Assembly: GCA_030066015.1 (NCBI GenBank)
Contig: JASJCL010000035.1
Span: 1 to 63,197, forward strand
DNA: 63,197 nucleotides
Direction of reading: 5' to 3'
Origin: Desulfosarcinaceae bacterium
GTDB lineage: Bacteria > Desulfobacterota > Desulfobacteria > Desulfobacterales > Desulfosarcinaceae
Below are positions 53,984 through 63,197 of this stretch, in pieces. The notes under the pieces are model-generated. The model was given only the letters and a program-made list of their open reading frames with translations. It ran no database searches and had not been told where the DNA came from. Each line of letters starts with the position of its first letter. Within the stretch, counting starts at the first letter, position 1. The position numbers and the translations under genes are program-made.

Positions 53984-56900
53984 ATGAAGTTGTGTCCATC
54001 TTGCGGTCAAGGGCTGGCCCAATCGCTGACCATCTGCCCCGTCTGCGGGCAGACGGTCGGAAATGGCCTGCAATACGTGGACGATTATGAGATCCTCGAA
54101 ATCGTCCATGAAAACCGTCTCAGCATTCTTTGTAAAGCGCGCCTGATCCATCGGTCTGGACCGGTCATGCTACGGTTGTTCACCGCCGCCTCCGGTGTCG
54201 ACGAAGTGGTGGCCGCCCGACTGACGCGCGAACTCGAAGAACTCCGCAAACTACCGGCAGACCGTTTCGTGCAGCACCAGCAGATCAAACGTTCCAGTGA
54301 GGGCCTCTGGTACCGCGTCAGCGAATGGGTGGACGCCGTCAGTTGGGGCGACCTCATCGCCGGCGGACGCCTGACCCAGCTGGCCACCCTCCTCAAACTC
54401 TTCGAACAGATGACGACCGCGATAGAGGAGCTCCACCGGCGCAAGCTGTTCATTCCCCATCTGATCCTCGACGACATCATGGTGACGGTCGATCCAGCGC
54501 AAGGTCTGCGGCTGCTGGTGGACTACAAATTGTCCCGCTTCCTAACGCCGTCCATGGATTCGCCCAGACCCATGCTGCGCGATCTGCTGCGCTGCCATCC
54601 GGACATCCTCAGCGGGGCGCCGCTAGATTATCGTAGTGACATCTGGTCGCTGGGCAAGGTGTTCATTGAGATATTGACCGCCGATTTCATCACCTGTGAC
54701 CATCGGCCTAAGATAGAGTTTCTGAAGGTACCCGAAGACCTCAAACGCCTGTTGCGCACGATGCAGGCGGAGGACCCGGACCTGCGTCCAAAGGCGAGCT
54801 CGGTGGCCGAGATTCTGCGGAGGATGCAGAGAGAGGCATCTCATCGTCGGCGCCGACGGCGCACACCGGCCACCGAAGTGGTCCTCAAGAAACTGCGCCT
54901 GAGAATCTCCGTATTGCTGGCGGTGGTGGTGTTCCTGCTGGTGGCCCTCGTGCCGCTATGGTTCTTCATGGGCGGGCAGCAGCGGGATGACGGCGACCCG
55001 TTGGCCCAGTATGCCAACATCTATGCGGGGTCCGTGGCCTTCGTCCTGGTGGGCTATGAATTGACCCTTGATGATACCGTCATCTATCAGAACCAGACGG
55101 AAGGCACCGCATTTCTCGTGGATGGCGAGGGGTATCTGCTCACCAACCGCCACGTGGCATGCCCCTGGCTCGAGGACAGCAGTTTCCAAACCGTCATTGC
55201 CCGCCTCAAAGCGATGGACCAGACCCCCCGATTCAGTTATCGGATCTATCTCTGGTTCGAAGGCGAGAGAGCGTTTTTCCGATCTCCGGAAGTGGCCGAC
55301 TCAACCGATCCTGCGGATCTCTATTTCCTTGAGAACGCTTACGCTTCCGATCGCAATCAGCAGGTTGAAATCGTGGGGGTGGCCAAGCCGCAATACCAAA
55401 CCGGAACATTGATCAAAGCCCCCCTCCAGGATGATTTCGCCGTGCTCAAGATCGATGCGCCGCCCCACGGGTTGACGCCCTTGCCGCTCAGCCGGGGCAC
55501 CGCTGTCACCGATATTCCGCGTCTCTCGCCGGTGATCACCCTGGGGTTCCCCCTGGGACGTCAGACCCAGGTCGCCACGGTCAACGTAAGTGTTACCCGG
55601 GGGCACGTGCGACGGGCGTTTGAAAATCTGCTGCAGGTGGATTCCTCCATCCACCGCGGCAACAGCGGCGGACCGGTGATTGGTGAAACTGGCCGGGTGC
55701 TCGGGATCGCTTCCGGCGTCGCCATCGATCGCAGTGTGGGCCCCCTGCCGGTGATGACGCCCCAGTCCGACATCGGCATGGTGCTCCCCATCGAAAAGGT
55801 GGCCGCCTTCCTCGACGAGATCAAGTTGGGCCGGTTGAAGTGGAACGGCGTTATCGATCCGGGGGTCGAGTCACGGGTGGAAACCATCACGGCCAAGGCG
55901 CTGACCGACGAATGGCAAACAGCGGTGGAGATGGTTGAGACGGCACTGGAGGAGAGCAGCGAACCGGCTCTCTACATGCTTTCCGGCATTCTCAACATCT
56001 GCCTGGGCGATAGGGCGACGGCTGACCGGCGACTGCGTCAGACCCTATCCATGGATCCGGACAACAACCAAGCCGCTTTCTTTCTCTATTTGCTCAATGA
56101 CCATGTGGATCATCAACCCGGGAGCACCTTCTTTCAGCAGCTGGTCGAGTTGAATTGGCGATCCAGTGACGAATTTTTCGGCTATCTCACACGGCTCAGG
56201 GCGGAGCGTATCGACCCGGTGGAAGCGATGGCCAGCGGATGGGATACCCGGGCCGAGCGGGCTTGGATAACGCTGGTGGTTGGCCAGTTGGAGCGGGAAG
56301 CCGGGCGGCTGAAGGCTGCTGAGGACCTCTTTACCCAGGCGGTTCGGCTGGCCGATATCGACGACTGGTCCTTCTTGTTGGCACGCGGTTATTTGAATCA
56401 GGTCCAGCAGCAGCGTCTGGCGGCGCTTCCAAGCCGTGCCGAGCAAAACGCGTATCGGGTTCGATTGGCGGAGCGGAAGCATGAATTGGACGCCCATCGG
56501 GAGGCCGTTGAGAAGGTGGATGCAGAATTGGCGGCGTTGGTGCAGCGGCTGAACCGCGAGGCCGGCGATATCGCGGCCCAGCGCCGAACACTGGAGGAGA
56601 TGCGGGCTCTGGATGGGGAGAACGGCGATCTCCTCGCTGGACTGGCCTTTTACAGTGCCATGGATGAAGCCTGGGAACCGGCCCTCACCTACTCGCGCGA
56701 TTTCCTGAGCCGGGCCGGGCGGGAGAGCGCCAGCCGCCTGAGCGTTGGACTGCTGGAAGCGGAGATACTGCTCTGGATGGGGCGCACCGAGGAGATGGAG
56801 GCCAGTCTGAAGTCCTTCCACGAGCGTACCCGGGATCCTTGGTACCGAGCGCTATCGGCCTATTTTCTCGAACGAACCCCCTTCGATTCCTCCGAAGACG

Positions 56901-57109
56901 ATCTCTACAAACAGCTTGGACTGGCGGTTGGGCAAACCCCAGAGAATCTGGTCACTGCCCACACGGCCCTCGGGTTTTGGTCAGAAAGCCAGGCGCAGAC
57001 AGAGGTTGCCAAACGGCACTACAAGGAGGCGCTGGGGTCGTATCTGGATAACTGGTTGGAATATGAACTGGCTCGTGAACGTCTGCGCCGGCTGCGCAGC
57101 GAGGAATAG
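53984..57109 (+). CDS. Zinc-ribbon, pseudokinase, trypsin-like protease and TPR fusion protein
   Basis: A 1041-residue membrane protein with an unusual domain chain. Residues 4-23: zinc ribbon (CPSCGQ, CPVCGQ). About 33-290: protein-kinase-like fold lacking catalytic residues; HRD is replaced by IPHLILDDIMV and DFG by VDYKLSRF, and the ATP-lysine is not evident. About 305-330: one TM helix (SVLLAVVVFLLVALVPLWFF). About 350-620: trypsin-like serine protease with His390 (LLTNRHVAC), Asp484 (DDFAVLKID) and Ser561 (HRGNSGGPVIG). From 620 on: TPR-like helices. This predicts cytoplasmic sensing joined to periplasmic proteolysis. ATG 53984 follows AAGGGG. The stop is TAG. Confidence 0.85.
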   Translation: MKLCPSCGQGLAQSLTICPVCGQTVGNGLQYVDDYEILEIVHENRLSILCKARLIHRSGPVMLRLFTAASGVDEVVAARLTRELEELRKLPADRFVQHQQIKRSSEGLWYRVSEWVDAVSWGDLIAGGRLTQLATLLKLFEQMTTAIEELHRRKLFIPHLILDDIMVTVDPAQGLRLLVDYKLSRFLTPSMDSPRPMLRDLLRCHPDILSGAPLDYRSDIWSLGKVFIEILTADFITCDHRPKIEFLKVPEDLKRLLRTMQAEDPDLRPKASSVAEILRRMQREASHRRRRRRTPATEVVLKKLRLRISVLLAVVVFLLVALVPLWFFMGGQQRDDGDPLAQYANIYAGSVAFVLVGYELTLDDTVIYQNQTEGTAFLVDGEGYLLTNRHVACPWLEDSSFQTVIARLKAMDQTPRFSYRIYLWFEGERAFFRSPEVADSTDPADLYFLENAYASDRNQQVEIVGVAKPQYQTGTLIKAPLQDDFAVLKIDAPPHGLTPLPLSRGTAVTDIPRLSPVITLGFPLGRQTQVATVNVSVTRGHVRRAFENLLQVDSSIHRGNSGGPVIGETGRVLGIASGVAIDRSVGPLPVMTPQSDIGMVLPIEKVAAFLDEIKLGRLKWNGVIDPGVESRVETITAKALTDEWQTAVEMVETALEESSEPALYMLSGILNICLGDRATADRRLRQTLSMDPDNNQAAFFLYLLNDHVDHQPGSTFFQQLVELNWRSSDEFFGYLTRLRAERIDPVEAMASGWDTRAERAWITLVVGQLEREAGRLKAAEDLFTQAVRLADIDDWSFLLARGYLNQVQQQRLAALPSRAEQNAYRVRLAERKHELDAHREAVEKVDAELAALVQRLNREAGDIAAQRRTLEEMRALDGENGDLLAGLAFYSAMDEAWEPALTYSRDFLSRAGRESASRLSVGLLEAEILLWMGRTEEMEASLKSFHERTRDPWYRALSAYFLERTPFDSSEDDLYKQLGLAVGQTPENLVTAHTALGFWSESQAQTEVAKRHYKEALGSYLDNWLEYELARERLRRLRSEE

Positions 57110-57211
57110 TTATGACCTGCAGGGGCGCCCCGGAACCGGCAGCGATGCGATAATCCGCAGCAGACGGCGGTTCTCGCCCAAAGTGGGCCGTGGGCTGCGA
57201 GAGGCCGCTGA

Positions 57212-58588
57212 TTAAAAGGCGATGTTGCCCGGCGTCCTCGGGAAGGGGACCACATCGCGGATATTGCTGATTCCGGTGACCAGCATCAGCAGGCGTTCGA
57301 AGCCCAACCCAAAACCGCTGTGCGGTACCGAGCCGTACCGTCGGCTGTCCAGGTACCAGGCGTACTCCATCTCGTCGAGCCCCATCTCCGCCATTCGTGC
57401 CGACAACACGTCAAAGCGCTCCTCGCGCTGGCTACCACCGATGATTTCACCGACACGGGGAACGAGGACGTCCATGGCGGCCACCGTCTTGTTGTCGTCA
57501 TTGAGGCGCATGTAGAAAGGCTTGATGGTCTTGGGGTAGTCATGGAGGATTACGGGCTTTCGGAAATGCGTTTCGGTGAGGAAGCGCTCGTGTTCGCTCT
57601 GTAGATCATTGCCGTAAGCGACGGGATGCTCAAAGGGTTTCTTTACCCGTCCCAGAATCTCGATCGCCTCGGCGTAGGGTAAGCGGATGAAGTCCTTTGC
57701 GCAGATTGTCTCCAAGGTGTGGCGCAGCTGTTTGTCGACGAAGCGGGCAAAGAGGTCCACATCATCGGCACAATTTGTCAGCGCATAGTCGACGAGGCAT
57801 TTCACCATCTCCTCGGCGAGATCCATGTTACCGCCGAGGTCGCAGAATGCCATTTCAGGTTCGATCATCCAGAATTCGGCCACGTGTCGGCTGGTGTTGG
57901 AGTTTTCGGCGCGAAAAGTGGGACCGAAAGTGTAGACATCGCCCAGCGAGAGGGCGAACATCTCTACCGAAAGCTGTCCGGAGACCGTTAAGCTGGCTTC
58001 CCTGCCGAAAAAATCGTTTTGAAAATCGGCCTCACCAGGGGGTAGGGTGGTGACCCGGAACAATTCACCGGCACCCTCGCAGTCGGATCCGGTGATAATG
58101 GGGGTGTGGATATAGCGAAAACCCCGCTGTTTGAAAAAAGCGTGTACCGCGTAGGCCATCTCGGAGCGTATCCGAAACGCCGCCCCATATTTGTTGGTGC
58201 GCGGACGTAGGTGGGCGATGGTGCGTAAAAACTCGTCACTGTGCCGCTTTTTCTGGAGCGGGAAGCTCTCTGGGGCCAAATGGACCACATCGACCGACGA
58301 CGCTTGGACCTCCCATTGCTGTCCCTTGCCTTTGGAGGCCACCAGGGCGCCCGTCACCGCTACCGCCGAACCGGTGGTGATGTTGCGCACGCCGGCGTAG
58401 TCGGGCAGATCAGCGTCGGCGATTACTTGAATATTTTTCAGGCAAGACCCATCGTTGACTTCGAGAAAGCTGAACGCTTTGGCATCTCGCTTGGTGCGCA
58501 CCCAGCCCTTGATCAGCACCGTCTCGATGGCGGCATCGGCGTTCAAAAGCGCGGCCACGCGGCTGCGCGGTACTATAGGGGTCGGCAT
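57212..58588 (-). CDS. asnS: Asparaginyl-tRNA synthetase
   Basis: A 458-residue class IIb aminoacyl-tRNA synthetase charging tRNA-Asn. An N-terminal OB-fold anticodon domain ([20 protein letters not shown]) is followed by the catalytic core: [40 protein letters not shown] (motif 2), [11 protein letters not shown], and [20 protein letters not shown] (motif 3) near the C-terminus. AAAGGA is six bases before the ATG. Encoding AsnS means direct asparaginylation is possible here. Confidence 0.96.
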   Translation of the reverse strand: MPTPIVPRSRVAALLNADAAIETVLIKGWVRTKRDAKAFSFLEVNDGSCLKNIQVIADADLPDYAGVRNITTGSAVAVTGALVASKGKGQQWEVQASSVDVVHLAPESFPLQKKRHSDEFLRTIAHLRPRTNKYGAAFRIRSEMAYAVHAFFKQRGFRYIHTPIITGSDCEGAGELFRVTTLPPGEADFQNDFFGREASLTVSGQLSVEMFALSLGDVYTFGPTFRAENSNTSRHVAEFWMIEPEMAFCDLGGNMDLAEEMVKCLVDYALTNCADDVDLFARFVDKQLRHTLETICAKDFIRLPYAEAIEILGRVKKPFEHPVAYGNDLQSEHERFLTETHFRKPVILHDYPKTIKPFYMRLNDDNKTVAAMDVLVPRVGEIIGGSQREERFDVLSARMAEMGLDEMEYAWYLDSRRYGSVPHSGFGLGFERLLMLVTGISNIRDVVPFPRTPGNIAF

Positions 58589-58763
58589 GATTGATCCTTT
58601 CGATACCCCGCATCAGGGAAGGCGTGTGATCGGCAGTTGGACGGGACATCGCCGGGGCCTTGAACAGGGTCAAATATAGGCTTGATTTGCAGGCGCGTCT
58701 TTGACATGTACAGGCGTTTTGCCCGCTAACATTTTGGAAACGTGAAAGATTGTCAAATATACC

Positions 58764-61286
58764 ATGAGCATCCAGACCATTCAAGATCTCCTGCCCCGGG
58801 TGGAAATGCCCAGCCGATACTTGGGAACCGAACGCAACGCAATCCGCAAGGATTGGCAGGCGGTGTCCTTGAAGATCGCGCTCGCCTTCCCCGACCTCTA
58901 TGAAATTGGCACCTCCCACTTCGGGCTGCAGATTCTCTATCACATCCTCAATGCGGAGAGCGACATTCTCGCCGAGCGGGTTTTCGCACCCGCGGAGGAT
59001 ATGGAAGCTCAGCTGCGGACCGCGGGTCTCCCCCTGAGCGCGCTTGAATCGGGCCGTCCCCTGGCGGATTTCGACATCATCGGCTTCAGTCTGCTGTATG
59101 AGCTGAACTACACCAATATTCTCAACATGCTGGAGCTGGCCGGTCTTGGTTTTTGGGCCCATGAGCGCACGGAAACCGATCCGCTGGTAATCGGCGGCGG
59201 ACCCTGTGCCGTCAATCCAGAGCCGGTCGCGGCATTCTTCGACGCCATCGTTGTGGGCGATGGCGAGGGGGTGATTCTTGATATTTGCCGTGCCTGGCAG
59301 CAGTGGCGGCGCCAGGGGGGCTCCAAAGAGGCGCTGCTCACACGGTGGGCCGCCATCGATGGTGTCTACGTGCCCTCTTTGTACGAGGTCACCTACGACG
59401 CGGCCGGACTCCCCTCGATAGACGCCCGCGCAGGTGCCCCCGCGCGGGTCCGCCGAACGGTGGTGGCCGACCTTGATGCCGCCAAATTTCCAGATGCGCC
59501 CATCCTGCCCTTCGGCCGCCCCGTGCACGATCGCCTGCGCCTCGAGATCTCGCGGGGATGTACCCGTGGCTGCCGTTTCTGCCAGGCAGGGATGATCTAT
59601 CGGCCGGTGCGCGAGCGCAGTCCCGCCAATTTAATCGCCTTGGCCAAGAGCGCCCTGGCCCGGACCGGATACGAGGACCTCTCGCTGCTCTCCCTGAGCA
59701 CCAGTGACTACGCCTGCATCAGCGAACTGATGGCCGCTCTCATGGGGCGCTGCGCCAATGATCATGTGGCCGTCTCGCTGCCATCGCTGCGGGCCGGAAC
59801 GCTGACACCCGAACTGATGGCGTTGATCAAGGCGGTGCGCAAGACGGGTTTCACCATCGCCCCGGAGGCGGGCAGCGACAGGCTGCGGCGGGTGATCAAC
59901 AAGAACATTACGGACGCTGACATCGTCCATACCGTCGAGAACGCCTTCTCCCTCGGTTGGCGCGTGATCAAGCTCTATTTCATGATTGGACTGCCCACCG
60001 AAACCCAGGATGACCTGGCGGCACTCGTGGCCCTAGTCCAGCGGCTTAAATCCATGCCCGGACGACACAACAGAGGGGGGAAGATCCATGTGAGTGTCAC
60101 TACCTTCATCCCCAAGGCGCATACCCCTTTCCAATGGGCCTCGCAGATCGATCTGGACACCTCAAAGACGAAACTGCGCTGGATCAAGGAGCGGCTGAAC
60201 CAACCGGGTGTCCAGGTCAAGTGGCAGGATCCGGCTGTGAGTGTCGTTGAAGGCCTCTGGGCGCGGGGGGATCGCCGTCTGGCCAAATTGCTCGTGGCTG
60301 CCCATGAGGAGGGGTGCAAGTTCGACGGTTGGAGCGACAAGTTCAATCTTCGGCGCTGGCAGGAAGCCTTTCAGGTCGCCGGCATCGATCCGGCATTCTA
60401 CACCCAGCGCCAGCGTAGCCTGGACGAGCCGCTGCCCTGGGACCACATTGACGCACGCCTCGAAAAGGACTTTCTAAAAGCCGAATGGCGGCAGGGACTT
60501 GACGGCATCCAGCTAGACGACTGCCGTGACGGAGCCTGTCACGAATGTGGCGCCTGCGACTTTCGTCAGGTCGCACCCGACATCGTCTCGCACTGTGATC
60601 TGCCCGAGCGCCCAGCCCAGCCCAGATCCCCCTCCCCGAACCAAGGCTGGCGGCGGCTGCAGGTGACGTTCGCAAAGACGGGTCCGGCCCGTTTTTTCGG
60701 TCACCTGGAGTTGGTCAGCATCATGATTCGGGCCATCCGACGGGCGGGGATTCCCCTCAAACACTCGGAGGGGTTCCATCCGATGCCAAAAATCGCCTTT
60801 GCCGACCCCCTGCCGCTGGGGATGGAGAGTTTGGCGGAATTTTTCTTTATGACCGTGGCCGATCATGTTAAACCATCGGATGTAACTGCCTGTTTGAACG
60901 AGCAAATGCCGATCGGTTTGGAGATAAAGGCGTGCATCCTCGCTGGGGGCCGCCGTCTACCGACACACCCGGTCGCGGAAACCTATCGCATCCGTCTGAC
61001 CCATCCCGCTGTATCAGCCGAGAAGGTGGCCGCCTTCAACGCTCGAACCAGCCTGGTGTTCGAGAAGATCACCAAGAAGGGCAGGCGGCGCCGGATCGAC
61101 CTGAAGGAGGTGGTTCGCTGTTTCGAACTCAGCGATGGCGGCGACCTCCTGATCACCCTGATTCGCACCCAAGGGCGGGTGGTGCGGCCTGCCGATCTGC
61201 TCCGCCGGGTGTTTGGATTGGAGAAGACCGATCTCGTCGAGGCCAGAATCCTCAAACAGAGCCAAGAACCGTTATCCACCGGATAG
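58764..61286 (+). CDS. TIGR03960-family radical SAM protein fused to a DUF2344 domain
   Basis: An 840-residue protein. The N-terminal part (about 1-230) resembles the B12-binding-like region of this family (YEIGTSHFGLQILYHILNAE). The radical SAM cluster motif is CTRGCRFC in RGCTRGCRFCQAGMIYRPVR near residue 265. A C-terminal DUF2344 domain begins near residue 630 (VTFAKTGPARFFGHLELVSI, LKHSEGFHPMPKIAF). The fusion is conserved upstream of rng in many anaerobes and has been proposed to act in RNA modification; its reaction is unknown. It ends with TAG, 68 bases before rng. Confidence 0.9.
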   Translation: MSIQTIQDLLPRVEMPSRYLGTERNAIRKDWQAVSLKIALAFPDLYEIGTSHFGLQILYHILNAESDILAERVFAPAEDMEAQLRTAGLPLSALESGRPLADFDIIGFSLLYELNYTNILNMLELAGLGFWAHERTETDPLVIGGGPCAVNPEPVAAFFDAIVVGDGEGVILDICRAWQQWRRQGGSKEALLTRWAAIDGVYVPSLYEVTYDAAGLPSIDARAGAPARVRRTVVADLDAAKFPDAPILPFGRPVHDRLRLEISRGCTRGCRFCQAGMIYRPVRERSPANLIALAKSALARTGYEDLSLLSLSTSDYACISELMAALMGRCANDHVAVSLPSLRAGTLTPELMALIKAVRKTGFTIAPEAGSDRLRRVINKNITDADIVHTVENAFSLGWRVIKLYFMIGLPTETQDDLAALVALVQRLKSMPGRHNRGGKIHVSVTTFIPKAHTPFQWASQIDLDTSKTKLRWIKERLNQPGVQVKWQDPAVSVVEGLWARGDRRLAKLLVAAHEEGCKFDGWSDKFNLRRWQEAFQVAGIDPAFYTQRQRSLDEPLPWDHIDARLEKDFLKAEWRQGLDGIQLDDCRDGACHECGACDFRQVAPDIVSHCDLPERPAQPRSPSPNQGWRRLQVTFAKTGPARFFGHLELVSIMIRAIRRAGIPLKHSEGFHPMPKIAFADPLPLGMESLAEFFFMTVADHVKPSDVTACLNEQMPIGLEIKACILAGGRRLPTHPVAETYRIRLTHPAVSAEKVAAFNARTSLVFEKITKKGRRRRIDLKEVVRCFELSDGGDLLITLIRTQGRVVRPADLLRRVFGLEKTDLVEARILKQSQEPLSTG

Positions 61287-61354
61287 CACGGCCGGATCAG
61301 CGACAGTGCATCCACCGCAACCAACGGTAGAATCAGGAGGCGGGTATCGCTACC

Positions 61355-62971
61355 ATGTATCGCACCATCGTGATCAACGACACCGTCCACGAAACCCGCG
61401 TGGCGCTGCTCGAAGACGGTACCATCGTTGAGTTGTTCACCGAGCGTCGGGGTACCTCCGACATCAGCGGCAATATTTACAAGGGGCGTGTGCAACGGGT
61501 GCTGCCCGGCATGCAGGCAGCGTTCGTGGATATTGGTCTTAACCAGGCGGCTTTCATCTACGTGGACGATGTCGTTCTGGATAACTACCATGAAAACCTC
61601 ACCTGTGAAGAGGTGGCCCGCAGAGAGGAGATGGCCCGCAGAGCCGAAGCGGAGGCGGCCCGCAAGGCGGAGGCCAAACGCAATTCCGATGCGATCCGCA
61701 GTACGGATCGGAGCGTTCGGAGCGACGCGCCGGAGGATGAGGAGGAGGATGCCTTCGCCAAGGCAAAGATCGAGGATCTTCTGGTGGAAGGCCAGGAGAT
61801 TTTGGTTCAGGTGGCCAAGTCACCCATCGGCACCAAAGGGGCCCGTATCACCTCCCACATCTCGCTGCCCGGGCGATTCCTGGTTCTCATGCCCACCTCC
61901 TCCCACATCGGCGTGTCGCGCAAGATCGAGGACGAGGCCGAACGCACGCGCCTGCGGGAGATGGTCTCCGGGCTGCGATGTGACCAACTGGGCTACATTG
62001 TCCGGACCGCCTCGGAGGGCATCGCTCGGGACAAGCTGGCCCAGGAGATGGATTTTCTGAAAAATTTGTGGGCCACCACCCAGAAAAAATATCTACACGC
62101 CCCCACACCAAATCTGCTCCACCAGGAGCTCAATGTCAGTCTGCGGGCCGTGCGCGATCTTCTCATCCACGAAGCGGAAAAGCTCATCATCGACGCCGAG
62201 AACGGCTACCACGCGATTCTCAATTTTTTGGACACCTTCATGTCCAGTCTCAAGGACTCGGTCGAGTTGTACAAGGGTCAGGAGCCCATCTTCGATCATT
62301 TTAACCTGGAGGGCGATATCTCGCGTGCCCTCAAGCGCAAGGTGTGGCTGAAGTCCGGCGGTTACATCGTCATCGAGCATACCGAGGCCCTCACCGCCAT
62401 CGATGTCAACACCGGTCGCTTCGTCGGCAAGCACAACCTCGAAGAGACTATCGTCAAGACCAATCTGGAGGCCGTCAAGGAGATCGCCTACCAGATCCGT
62501 TTGCGGGATGTCGGGGGCATCATCATCATCGATTTCATCGATATGGAGCGTAGGTCCAACCAAGAGAAGATCTTCAACGCCCTCAGCGAAGCGTTTCGCA
62601 AGGATCGCAGCAAGACCCACATCCTCCCCATGTCCGAAATGGGTCTGATCCAGATGACCCGCAAGCGCACCCGCAAAGCGCTCACGCGACTGCTCTGCGA
62701 GCCCTGCTTCTACTGCGAGGGAGAAGGCTACCTGCTCTCCAAGCAATCGATTTGCTACAATATCTATCGTGAAATCATGGCCACGGCCAACGACATTACC
62801 GGTCATCGACTAACCCTGCGCGTCAACCCCGATATCGCCGAACTGCTGCATGGCGAGGAGCGCCGAATTATCTCCAATCTGGAGCAGCACATCGGGGTTC
62901 AGATCGTTATTTATCCAAATATTAAATATCATCTGGAGGAATACGACATCATCGAAGTCGCCAAACAGTGA
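61355..62971 (+). CDS. rng: Ribonuclease E/G family endoribonuclease
   Basis: A 538-residue RNase G-type enzyme that cuts single-stranded RNA at 5'-monophosphorylated sites, in rRNA maturation and mRNA decay. It has an S1 domain near the start (GNIYKGRVQRVLPGMQAAFV, NQAAFIYVDDVV) interrupted by a charged Ala/Arg/Glu insertion of about 60 residues. The catalytic metal site lies in AIDVNTGRFVG and IIIIDFIDMERRSNQ, and the zinc-link region is LCEPCFYCEGEG. A promoter-like sequence follows the gene, probably for the next operon. Confidence 0.95.
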   Translation: MYRTIVINDTVHETRVALLEDGTIVELFTERRGTSDISGNIYKGRVQRVLPGMQAAFVDIGLNQAAFIYVDDVVLDNYHENLTCEEVARREEMARRAEAEAARKAEAKRNSDAIRSTDRSVRSDAPEDEEEDAFAKAKIEDLLVEGQEILVQVAKSPIGTKGARITSHISLPGRFLVLMPTSSHIGVSRKIEDEAERTRLREMVSGLRCDQLGYIVRTASEGIARDKLAQEMDFLKNLWATTQKKYLHAPTPNLLHQELNVSLRAVRDLLIHEAEKLIIDAENGYHAILNFLDTFMSSLKDSVELYKGQEPIFDHFNLEGDISRALKRKVWLKSGGYIVIEHTEALTAIDVNTGRFVGKHNLEETIVKTNLEAVKEIAYQIRLRDVGGIIIIDFIDMERRSNQEKIFNALSEAFRKDRSKTHILPMSEMGLIQMTRKRTRKALTRLLCEPCFYCEGEGYLLSKQSICYNIYREIMATANDITGHRLTLRVNPDIAELLHGEERRIISNLEQHIGVQIVIYPNIKYHLEEYDIIEVAKQ

Positions 62972-63197
62972 ACCCACGGTGTTTCGGCGCTTCAAAGTTT
63001 GCCTTGACAGTGGGATACGGTTTGGTAATAATCGCGGATTGTGCATTTGATTGAGTGGGTTGTGTTTCGGAAAACGAGAGAACCTCGTTAAAGACCGAAC
63101 GAGAGGGCCACTTGGGCGGGCTGGGCTTCCACACGAGGCTCGCCGTGAGACCTCATTTTAATGGGGCCTCATCACAATGAGGAGCCGCCAAGAGGCC
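62972..63197 (+). promoter_or_regulatory. Region after rng with a promoter candidate
   Basis: TTGACA (63004-63009), 16-base spacer, TAATAA (63026-63031) is a good sigma-70-type promoter pointing out of the window. In many relatives rplU-rpmA follow rng, so this may drive them, but the gene is not included. CCTCAT/ATGAGG near 63166-63182 forms a small hairpin. Confidence 0.5.

Overview
This is a GC-rich bacterial chromosome segment, most likely from an anaerobic sulfate-reducing deltaproteobacterium of the Desulfobacteraceae type. That guess rests on gene content only: a bacterial split pyrrolysine system, many methylamine-type methyltransferases, a heme-c chemoreceptor with a multiheme cytochrome, and an ADP-forming acyl-CoA synthetase. 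No rRNA is present to confirm it.

The first 28 kb is a methylated-amine island built around the 22nd amino acid, pyrrolysine (Pyl). At 6422-11009 lies a complete bacterial pyl operon: tRNA-Pyl (anticodon CUA) followed by pylSc, pylB, pylC, pylD and pylSn. Around it are three methyltransferase genes with an in-frame amber codon at the expected Pyl position: two MttB types (59-1537 and 24923-26449) and one MtbB dimethylamine type (26567-27970). Three further MttB-family genes have no amber codon (4790-6226, 12247-13719, 23190-24647). Each sits with different accessory genes: a saccharopine-pathway pair plus a RidA protein; a FAD amine oxidase; and an amino-acid-type ABC transporter with an M20 amidohydrolase. 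This suggests different N-methylated substrates. Two FCD-type GntR regulators are present, each with palindromic operator candidates nearby. No corrinoid protein or corrinoid activase is in the window, so the methyl acceptors must lie elsewhere.

UAG is also an ordinary stop codon here: I count 14 TAG, 21 TGA and 14 TAA among 49 genes. pylSc, pylB and the Pyl-containing mttB itself end in UAG. In two places a UAG stop is in frame with the next gene (mttB/mtbB at 26447 and two permeases at 19634). Readthrough would give fusion proteins when Pyl is abundant.

From 28 to 46 kb are mixed functions: a ribbon-helix-helix/coiled-coil pair, a TrmB-like regulator, a PilZ protein, an EamA transporter, a DinG-like helicase, a TfoX-N protein, an ADP-forming acyl-CoA synthetase, a Cpx-like stress module (Spy-like lipoprotein, response regulator, sensor kinase), a HEAT-repeat protein, a rhomboid protease and an EndoQ-UvrD fusion. 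From 45 to 63 kb is mostly core genome: rdgC, dnaN, gyrB, thyX, a lipoprotein/beta-barrel pair, an unusual zinc-ribbon/pseudokinase/trypsin-like protease/TPR protein, asnS, a TIGR03960-type radical SAM protein and rng.
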